From Porticoccus sp033791605 (GTDB lineage: Bacteria; Pseudomonadota; Gammaproteobacteria; Pseudomonadales; Porticoccaceae), in NCBI GenBank assembly GCA_033791605.1, contig JASJGJ010000094.1, positions 70,897 through 134,896 on the forward strand: a stretch of DNA of 64,000 bases, read 5' to 3'. This document shows, one piece after another, positions 55,060 to 61,975 of the stretch (the stretch's first letter is position 1; the number at the start of each line of letters is the position of its first letter). The position numbers and the translations under genes are program-made. Under the pieces are notes generated by a model. It made no database searches. It was not told the origin of the DNA and worked only from the letters and a program-made list of their open reading frames with translations.

Positions 55060-55803
55060 TTACGACATATACATACCACCATTAACATGGATATTCTCAC
55101 CGGTAATATACGCTCCACTATCACCAGCAAGGAAATCCACAACGGCCGCAATCTCTTCTGGTTCACCCAAACGACCCAGTGGAACTTGTGACAAAATTTT
55201 CTCCCTGCTGGCCTCTGGTAGCTCTTTTGTCATGTCTGTATCAATAAATCCAGGAGAAACCGCATTCACCGTAATATTCCGCGGACCAAGCTCTTTTGCC
55301 AGAGAGCGAGTAAAACCACCAACGCCCGCTTTCGTAGCACAATAATTAGTTTGCCCGGCATTACCCATAGAGCCCACCACCGAACCTATATTGATAATAC
55401 GCCCCCAACGAGCCTTCGTCATGCCACGCAAGCAGGCTTTAGATAGACGATAGATAGAATTAAGATTGGTATCGATGACATCAAACCATTCGTCGTCCTT
55501 CATCCGCATTAAAATATTATCTTTAGTAATACCCGCATTATTCACCAAGATCAAAGGCGCACCATATTCAGCGTTAACCGTTTCCATCAATTCATCAATA
55601 GACTCCTGACTGGCCACATTCAATACCATGCCCCGTCCTTTAATGCCCTTCTCTGCAAAACGTGCAGAGATTTTTTCAGCACCTGACTCTGATGTTGCTG
55701 TAGCAATAACGGTAGCACCCTTGGCGCCTAAACTATCGGCAATTGCTGCGCCAATACCTCTACTCGCACCTGTTACCAGTACAACTTTATCCTGTAAGCT
55801 CAT
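55060..55803 (-). CDS. fabG: 3-oxoacyl-ACP reductase FabG
   Basis: SDR enzyme of 247 residues: NADPH-binding VTGASRGIG (near 11-19), NNAG (near 88), catalytic Ser in INIGSVVGS and the YxxxK in TNYCATKAG. It reduces beta-ketoacyl-ACP in elongation. The C-terminus HVNGGMYMS is typical of FabG. It follows fabD by about 65 bases. Confidence 0.96.
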   Translation of the reverse strand: MSLQDKVVLVTGASRGIGAAIADSLGAKGATVIATATSESGAEKISARFAEKGIKGRGMVLNVASQESIDELMETVNAEYGAPLILVNNAGITKDNILMRMKDDEWFDVIDTNLNSIYRLSKACLRGMTKARWGRIINIGSVVGSMGNAGQTNYCATKAGVGGFTRSLAKELGPRNITVNAVSPGFIDTDMTKELPEASREKILSQVPLGRLGEPEEIAAVVDFLAGDSGAYITGENIHVNGGMYMS

Positions 55804-55867
55804 GCTTTTCTCCTAATGATTTGTAACCGCCTTTTAGAGGCTTTCTATTCAAACTACCTAGGTATTT

Positions 55868-56818
55868 TTATGCTTCGATCAAGGATTTTTCCAAACTGGC
55901 AACATCTTCTGTAGCTAATGTGCTCAACGAACGTTCAATGCGCTTACACAGACCACTCAGTACTTTTCCAGCACCACATTCAACAACGGTCTCAATGCCA
56001 TTTGTTGTCAGTGTATTGACACAATCCACCCACAAAACTGGGCTACAAATTTGATCAATCATTAATTGCTTAATTTTTTCCGGGTCAGATTCAGTATTAG
56101 CATGTACATTGTGAACCACCAATATGTTGGGTGCAGAAAATTCTGTGGCCATTATTTCAGCAGCTAATCTATCCGCTGCTGGTTGCATCAAGTTTGTATG
56201 AAATGGCGCACTCACAGGTAAAGGTAATGCACGCTTGGCTCCCGCTTCTTTACAACCTTCAATTGCTCGTTCAACGGCACTCGCATTGCCCGCAATAACC
56301 ACTTGACCCGGTGAATTAAAATTCACAGCGGCCACCTCTTCTCCCTGACATGCGTTAACGCAGATAGACTTAATGGATTCATCATCCAGGCCTATAATAG
56401 CCGCCATCGCGCCTTCACCCTTTGGCACAGCTTCCTGCATATAGGCCCCACGATTTCGTACTAAATGTACGGCATCCTTAAACGCAACAACGCCAGCACA
56501 AACCAAAGCAGACCATTCACCCAAGCTGTGCCCAGCCATCAAAACTGGCTGTACACCACCCTCTTGCTGCCAAACCCGCCATACTGCCACACTGGCCGTT
56601 AACAATAGTGGCTGAGTACGCTCAGTGAGAGTAATATCCTCTTGAGTACCATTTTGCACCAAATCCCAAAGATCATAGCCTAACACCTCAGAGGCTTCGG
56701 CAAATGTATCTGTAATGGTTTGGTATTTTTCAGCTAACTCAGAAAGCATGCCGATTTTTTGTGAACCCTGACCAGGGAACACAAACGCTAAGGTCTTATT
56801 CACAGCAGAATTTTCCAT
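55868..56818 (-). CDS. fabD: Malonyl CoA-acyl carrier protein transacylase
   Basis: Transfers malonate from CoA to ACP. FVFPGQGSQKIGM at the N-terminus, nucleophilic Ser in MAGHSLGEWSALV (the usual Tyr after GE is Trp here), and the catalytic His in PVSAPFHTNLM are visible. The 316-residue length is normal. It lies between plsX and fabG; no fabH is present between plsX and fabD. Confidence 0.96.
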   Translation of the reverse strand: MENSAVNKTLAFVFPGQGSQKIGMLSELAEKYQTITDTFAEASEVLGYDLWDLVQNGTQEDITLTERTQPLLLTASVAVWRVWQQEGGVQPVLMAGHSLGEWSALVCAGVVAFKDAVHLVRNRGAYMQEAVPKGEGAMAAIIGLDDESIKSICVNACQGEEVAAVNFNSPGQVVIAGNASAVERAIEGCKEAGAKRALPLPVSAPFHTNLMQPAADRLAAEIMATEFSAPNILVVHNVHANTESDPEKIKQLMIDQICSPVLWVDCVNTLTTNGIETVVECGAGKVLSGLCKRIERSLSTLATEDVASLEKSLIEA

Positions 56819-56874
56819 TAGTTACCTCAAATTCATTGTTCTTTATTAACTCGTTTTTCTTTAAACCGTGCTAT

Positions 56875-57894
56875 TTATTCATTGGCCAAGTTAGCCAATC
56901 GTTCTTCTATCAGTAAAGGTAGGTCACGCTCAGCCTCATTGATGGCCACAGCCAAAGCGCGGGAAAAACCATTTTTTGATGCCCCACCATGACTTTTGAC
57001 CACAACGCCCCTAAGCCCTAACAAACTAGCACCGTTATACTCAGAGGGATCAACTGTTCGTTGGAGCTTTTTTAATGCAGCCTGAGCTAGGTACGCACCT
57101 ATTTTTGCCAATAAACTCTCAGACAGGGTTTGCTTTAAAAAATGCTGGAGCATCAGAGCTACACCTTCACTGGTTTTTAATGCCACATTGCCACTAAAAC
57201 CATCACACACCACAATATCTGCCGCACCCATGAAGAGAGCATCACCCTCCACAAAACCAACATAATGTATCTCACGATCTGCTTTTAACAATTCAGCTGC
57301 ATCGAGGATCTCCTGACGACCCTTGATATCTTCAACACCAATATTCAACAGGCCAACTGAAGGTCTCTTATTATCATCAATCACCATAGCGGCTTTAGAA
57401 GCCATCATGCCAAATTGATAGAGCTGCTCTCCAGAACAAATTACGTTAGCACCTAAATCCAATAAATAAGTATGGCCTATAACTGAAGGCACTTTAGTAC
57501 AGATAGCAGGTCTGCTAATACCTGGTAACGTACCAATCTGAAGTAGAGACATAGCCATTAACGCACCGGTATTGCCAGCACTGATGCAAGCATCAGCTTC
57601 ACCATCGGCGACGAGCTTTAGCGCATGCCACATAGAAGAATCACGCTTATTGCGTACGGCAGAAGATGGTTTTTCTTCCATCGAAACAGATTCCGAACAG
57701 TGCTGTATACGATAACGATTGGCACTAATACCGCTTGAATTGACTAAATATTGCTGAATTTGGTGTGTATTGCCGAGAAGAACAACGCTTAAAGAAGGGT
57801 GTTGGCGCAGAATATCGAGAGTCGCAGGTACCGTGGTGCGGGGACCGGAGTCCCCGCCCATGGTGTCAATGGCGAGACACAGAGAGTCAGCCAA
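56875..57894 (-). CDS. plsX: Phosphate acyltransferase PlsX
   Basis: Makes acyl-phosphate from acyl-ACP for phospholipid synthesis. LAIDTMGGDSGPRTTVPA at the N-terminus, AGNTGALMAMSLLQIG and ICDG-like VVCDGFSGNVALKTSEG are family markers. The 339-residue length is normal. It follows rpmF by 28 bases in the conserved yceD-rpmF-plsX-fab order. Confidence 0.96.
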   Translation of the reverse strand: MADSLCLAIDTMGGDSGPRTTVPATLDILRQHPSLSVVLLGNTHQIQQYLVNSSGISANRYRIQHCSESVSMEEKPSSAVRNKRDSSMWHALKLVADGEADACISAGNTGALMAMSLLQIGTLPGISRPAICTKVPSVIGHTYLLDLGANVICSGEQLYQFGMMASKAAMVIDDNKRPSVGLLNIGVEDIKGRQEILDAAELLKADREIHYVGFVEGDALFMGAADIVVCDGFSGNVALKTSEGVALMLQHFLKQTLSESLLAKIGAYLAQAALKKLQRTVDPSEYNGASLLGLRGVVVKSHGGASKNGFSRALAVAINEAERDLPLLIEERLANLANE

Positions 57895-57922
57895 AGATAA
57901 ATACTTTCAGCCTAAAGAAACG

Positions 57923-58102
57923 TTAGTCTTCGGCGATATCAATGACTTTCTTGCCACGGTAAAAACCGTCAGCAGAAACATGATGACGGTAGTGTTTTTC
58001 ACCGCTTACTGGATCAGTTGATAAAGTTGGTCCAATCAATGCGTCATGTGAACGGCGCATACCACGTCTGGAACGAGTTTTGCGGCTCTTTTGTACGGCC
58101 AT
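57923..58102 (-). CDS. rpmF: 50S ribosomal protein L32
   Basis: A 59-residue basic protein, shorter than typical ORF cut-offs. It starts MAVQKSRKTRSRRGMRRSHDAL and ends YRGKKVIDIAED, both diagnostic of L32. The zinc-binding cysteines of C+ L32 are absent, as in many gammaproteobacteria. AGGAG lies seven bases before the ATG. It is between yceD and plsX, its conserved place. Confidence 0.97.
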   Translation of the reverse strand: MAVQKSRKTRSRRGMRRSHDALIGPTLSTDPVSGEKHYRHHVSADGFYRGKKVIDIAED

Positions 58103-58127
58103 GTGCTACTCCTGATAAAACAGTCTG

Positions 58128-58670
58128 TTAATTGTCGGAACCACTACTTCTAAGTTGTTCCAAAATACTAAAAGGGTTATCAACCGGCGTGCTTTCCTCA
58201 ATTTCCTCATGAGTTGAGTAACTGGGTGTAGCACTACACTGATCTTCTGAATGATAAATTACAAATGGCAGGACCAGTAGTAATTCATCTTCCACAAGAG
58301 CGGCGATATCTCCCGCCTCTTCTTCCACTATCCACGGTTCCAAGTCCCGGGGAAGCGACTTTGCTTGATCCTCAGACCAGACGATACCAAGTACCGTATC
58401 ACACGCCAAAGGGAGCAACATAGGCTCCAGACAACGATGACAGGCTATTTGTATCGTAGTAGATGCATTTACATGCACTACCTTGCGACCCCGTTCTTCC
58501 GTATTAAAACTCAAAGTAGCCATAATAGGCTCACTGATTTTTAATACTGCGGCAGTGAGCCGTCCACATAAATCAGGAGCCACTTCACCGACCAGAGTCA
58601 CACCCTGATTCACTAATCGCCGTGGTTCTACAACCTGCGGCAAAACGTTTCTCTGAGGGGGTGTCAACAT
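58128..58670 (-). CDS. yceD: YceD family protein (DUF177), 23S rRNA accumulation protein
   Basis: A 180-residue protein with one CHRC motif (ACHRCLEPMLLPL, near residue 79) and an acidic C-terminal half, typical of DUF177. YceD is needed for normal 23S rRNA levels in E. coli and is co-transcribed with rpmF. It is the first gene of the rpmF-plsX-fab operon and is divergent from the maf gene. Confidence 0.9.
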   Translation of the reverse strand: MLTPPQRNVLPQVVEPRRLVNQGVTLVGEVAPDLCGRLTAAVLKISEPIMATLSFNTEERGRKVVHVNASTTIQIACHRCLEPMLLPLACDTVLGIVWSEDQAKSLPRDLEPWIVEEEAGDIAALVEDELLLVLPFVIYHSEDQCSATPSYSTHEEIEESTPVDNPFSILEQLRSSGSDN

Positions 58671-58840
58671 AGGCGCGCAATAATAGTGATACAGCCTTGA
58701 TCTGTCAAAGAAAACTTCCCAAAAATACAGGACTTCAGGGCAATTAATGGGTCTATTTTTCTATGGCGATTTAACCACACACACCACACCAACAAGAACG
58801 CACAACTACACATCCACCCAAGCCACCGGAGAAATCTGTA

Positions 58841-58846
58841 TATAAT
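58841..58846 (+). promoter_or_regulatory. -10 element upstream of the maf/yceF gene
   Basis: A perfect TATAAT lies 70 bases before the start codon. No good -35 is found 16-18 bases upstream, so a promoter here would rely on other contacts or an activator. The surrounding region is C/A-rich. Confidence 0.35.
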
Positions 58847-58915
58847 GTGACACTGACCTTATAAACCCAGCCTCCTCCTTCGTTTACATTGAGGCTAGTC
58901 GTGTGAAGAACCATC

Positions 58916-59515
58916 ATGCTTAAACTTGTTCTCGCATCTTCATCCCGATACCGCAAGGGATTACTCGAACGGTTACAACTCCCCTTTCAATGCAAGTCAC
59001 CGGATATTGACGAAACCCGCCATTCCGGAGAATCACCGGAAAACCTAGTAAAGCGACTATCGGAAGAAAAAGCGCGAGCGCTGGCAACAGATTTCCCCCA
59101 ACATTTGATTATAGGATCTGACCAAGTGGCTGTACTGGATTCTCTCTCATTAGATAAAACCGGCTATGAAACAGACATTCTGACCAAGCCTGGGTGTTAT
59201 AAAGCCGCTTTTGAGCAACTCAAATCACAATCTGGCAACCGAGTGACCTTTCTAACCGGCTTAGCCCTACTGAATAGTGAAACCAATGTTGTAGAGGTGG
59301 ATATTGCTGTAACAGAGGTTGTATTTCGACAGCTCACTAACAAAGAAATAGACCGCTATCTACGTAAAGACACACCCTATAATTGTGCCGGCAGCTTTAA
59401 AAGTGAGGGTTTGGGGATCACCTTATTCGAAGGCGTCTATGGTAGCGACCCGACAGCACTTATCGGGCTACCGTTGATAAAACTAAGCAACATGCTGCGC
59501 CAACAAAATATATAA
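58916..59515 (+). CDS. Maf/YceF family nucleoside triphosphate pyrophosphatase
   Basis: A 199-residue Maf protein; the YceF branch hydrolyses 7-methyl-GTP. LVLASSSRYRKGLLERLQLPF at the N-terminus, the DETRHSGESPENLVKRLSEEKA segment, and IIGSDQVAVLD with catalytic Asp are present. Its place beside yceD-rpmF is that of yceF in E. coli, and divergent orientation is conserved. It converges with the HAD gene. Confidence 0.92.
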   Translation: MLKLVLASSSRYRKGLLERLQLPFQCKSPDIDETRHSGESPENLVKRLSEEKARALATDFPQHLIIGSDQVAVLDSLSLDKTGYETDILTKPGCYKAAFEQLKSQSGNRVTFLTGLALLNSETNVVEVDIAVTEVVFRQLTNKEIDRYLRKDTPYNCAGSFKSEGLGITLFEGVYGSDPTALIGLPLIKLSNMLRQQNI

Positions 59516-59538
59516 TTAACTTTAAATATTGTCAGTAA

Positions 59539-60186
59539 CTACATATTATTTAATATATTATTTATTTCATGAAATTGGTCGATACAGGCCAGAGGAGCAT
59601 ATTGATCAAAGCGGCTGGCACAATGCGCACCATAACTAACCGCGACACAGGGCACCCCAGCATTAACAGCCATAGCCAAATCAAACTCGGTGTCGCCGAC
59701 CATTAACGCCTCTTCCGGAGAGGCACCAAACTCTTTCAGAAGCTCATTCAGCATCAACGGATTTGGCTTACCCGCGGTTTCATCCGCGCATCGACTACCA
59801 TGAAAAAAATCACTCAACTCGCGGGCTTTGAGCACTCGATCCAAGCCCTTTCGGCTTTTTCCTGTCGCAACAGCTAACAAATAACCTTGCTGCTTTAACC
59901 CCTCTAATGTTTCCGATACCCCACCAAAAAAGGGTGAAGGCTCTCTATCAAGCTCAACAAAATGACGGGAATAGCTATCTCGCATGGCGAGAACCTGATC
60001 CATATGAATACCAGGAAACAATCGCTCCAGCGCCTCAATAAGCCCCAAACCCACAATTTCTCTAGCCTCGTGCTCCATGGGAGGAGAAAGCCCAACCTCC
60101 TCTGCTGCACAACGTATACAAAGCGCAATGCGAGACAACGAATCACAGAGCGTACCATCCCAATCAAAAATCAATAACTTAGCCAA
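59539..60186 (-). CDS. HAD-IA family phosphatase, phosphoglycolate phosphatase-like
   Basis: A 215-residue haloacid dehalogenase. Motif I is FDWDGTLCDS (near 5-14), motif II is VATGKSRKGL (near 105-114), motif III is the Lys in AGKPNPLML, and motif IV is MVGDTEFDLAMA. A small cap domain lies between. The substrate is not determinable; the next gene upstream on the same strand, rluC, is often paired with such a HAD protein in Pseudomonas. Confidence 0.9.
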   Translation of the reverse strand: MAKLLIFDWDGTLCDSLSRIALCIRCAAEEVGLSPPMEHEAREIVGLGLIEALERLFPGIHMDQVLAMRDSYSRHFVELDREPSPFFGGVSETLEGLKQQGYLLAVATGKSRKGLDRVLKARELSDFFHGSRCADETAGKPNPLMLNELLKEFGASPEEALMVGDTEFDLAMAVNAGVPCVAVSYGAHCASRFDQYAPLACIDQFHEINNILNNM

Positions 60187-60189
60187 CTG

Positions 60190-61176
60190 CTACGACTCCA
60201 ACTTCGTCAAAATTTGTGTGAGCTCCTCAGGCAGCGGCGCCTCTACACGAATTTTCTCACCATTGGGTGAGTTAAATTGTAATTTGAGCGCATGCAAAAA
60301 CATCCGCTTCAATCCAAAGACTTTAATATTTTTGTTGTACTGATCATCACCATATTTTTCATCACCCGCTAATGGGCAGCCAGCATATTGAGCATGAACA
60401 CGTATTTGATGAGTTCGCCCCGTTTCCAACGTTGCCTCCACCAGTGTTGATTTAGCGTCTAACCCCGTACTACCTACCAGCTTTTTACTATCGAAACGCT
60501 GCAAGACAGAAAAATGTGTCACAGAGCGCTTGCCTTCGGGGTTTACTCGAACGATTCGCTCACCTGATTTAAGCTCACTCCTAAGAAGCGGCACATCTAT
60601 TCGCTTCATCCCTCGGGGCCACCGACCCGAGGTCAAGGCCTGATAGACCTTAACTACACGACGACCCCGCATTTCATCTTGGAGAAATCGGAGCGCTGAA
60701 CGCTTTTTAGCAATAATCAAACAACCTGATGTCTCACGGTCAAGACGATGCACTAACTCCAAAAAGGGCTGTGCGGGGCGCGTGGCCCGCATGGCCTCTA
60801 TCAAGCCAAGAGTTACCCCGCTGCCACCATGAACTGCCAAGCCAGCTGGTTTATTGATAACCAACAGCAACTCATCCTCGTAAACAATACTGTCCTCCAA
60901 TAAACATTGGAGCTTTTGACCTGGAGCCGGAAGAGCTTCTCGCTCTGCCACTCGAATGGGTGGAATTCTTACCTGATCACCTTCTAACAGTTTGTATTCA
61001 GGCTTAACCCTAGAGCGATTTACCCTCACCTCACCCTTGCGAACAATTCTGTATATACGAGATTTGGGGACACCCTTAAGCCGAGCAAGCAAAAAGTTAT
61101 CTACACGCTGACCAGCATGATCCGATGTCACCTCCACAAATTGAACAACAGGAGTATTGGTTGGTTTGTCGATCAT
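60190..61176 (-). CDS. rluC: 23S rRNA pseudouridine(955/2504/2580) synthase
   Basis: A 328-residue RluA-family enzyme with an N-terminal S4 domain (HAGQRVDNFLLARLKGVPKSRIYRI, near 20-44) and catalytic Asp in ELVHRLDRETSGCLI (near 145-159). The RluC identity is supported by position next to rne in reverse orientation, the classic E. coli and Pseudomonas arrangement. The HAD gene follows three bases downstream. Confidence 0.93.
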   Translation of the reverse strand: MIDKPTNTPVVQFVEVTSDHAGQRVDNFLLARLKGVPKSRIYRIVRKGEVRVNRSRVKPEYKLLEGDQVRIPPIRVAEREALPAPGQKLQCLLEDSIVYEDELLLVINKPAGLAVHGGSGVTLGLIEAMRATRPAQPFLELVHRLDRETSGCLIIAKKRSALRFLQDEMRGRRVVKVYQALTSGRWPRGMKRIDVPLLRSELKSGERIVRVNPEGKRSVTHFSVLQRFDSKKLVGSTGLDAKSTLVEATLETGRTHQIRVHAQYAGCPLAGDEKYGDDQYNKNIKVFGLKRMFLHALKLQFNSPNGEKIRVEAPLPEELTQILTKLES

Positions 61177-61975
61177 TCTGATTACTTCTCGGTAGATACT
61201 TACGGCTTGGAATTAATTGCCACAAAACAACAATTATAGATTGGTGATCACTAAATTAAGGCTTTCAGGAGACTAGTGATAAACATTCTAGCAGCTCCCC
61301 TATCGAGTGGCACCCGCTAAAAAAACTCTACGATAATCATAGAATTAACTGAATATTAGGAAATCTTTAAATTGATGAACTTGACAATAGCTGATATAGT
61401 CCAGCCTCGCTACAAAAAGCCTATGGCCGAAGATTAAATTGTTGGCTATTTTAAAACGTTAAAGAGTGTTAGGCACCAACGTGAAAGAACACTCGGCGTG
61501 TAGCGAGGCGAAAGCCCACAAATGAATTTATTGCGACAGCTGCCCAAAGGCACAAACAACTTGGCAGCTGCCATTGAGAAACCGCGCTCAGGCGCAGAAG
61601 TTATCGCACAAAGATTGAACAGAAAGGTTCTGTTAAAGCGGCAGTAAAAATGCAAAGGCTCGTTGTGACATTGCAACCACTGTAGAGAGTGGTTTCGATC
61701 AACATTAGGATCTACAACACGGCCCGATAGATACTGCACAAACTGAATGAACGGCTACAATGAATCAGATCGAAAACTCGAAGGTTATACCGGAAAGGCT
61801 CAGTGACTGATCACAAAAAATATAGGAAAAACAAAAGGTTAACCGCCTTTATGCCATCAGCCTAATAGGCTGGTGTGCCCTATTGCCCGATTTTTAAGTT
61901 TGTACGCCAAGACTGTTCATCGCTCCTGCGATTCTTCTGCTACCTGTAACGCACAGGACAGCAGGAATAAAACTA
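61177..61975 (+). promoter_or_regulatory. Long rne upstream region and hairpin-rich leader
   Basis: About 800 bases between divergent rluC and rne with no credible gene. From a predicted promoter near 61372-61400 the rne 5' UTR would be about 570 nt. It contains perfect or near-perfect hairpins at 61537-61570 (CAGCTGCC), 61618-61634 (AACAGAA), 61675-61694 (AACCACT) and 61857-61873 (CAGCCT). In E. coli a structured rne leader mediates RNase E autoregulation, so the same is likely here, by analogy. Confidence 0.6.
61372..61400 (+). promoter_or_regulatory. Predicted extended -10 promoter for rne
   Basis: TTGATG (61372-61377) and TATAGT (61395-61400) are separated by 17 bases, with the extended -10 TG one base before the hexamer. 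The transcription start would be near 61407. A nearby TTGACA at 61381 is 8 bases from the -10 and cannot be its -35. Confidence 0.55.

Noticed and set aside
61381..61386. TTGACA as an rne -35 box
   Set aside because: Its distance to the nearest good -10 is 8 bases; no -10-like hexamer is found 16-18 bases downstream. TTGATG at 61372 fits better.
61446..61739. 97-residue minus-strand ORF in the rne leader
   Set aside because: No RBS or family resemblance, and it lies across the predicted rne 5' UTR hairpins; most likely a chance ORF.
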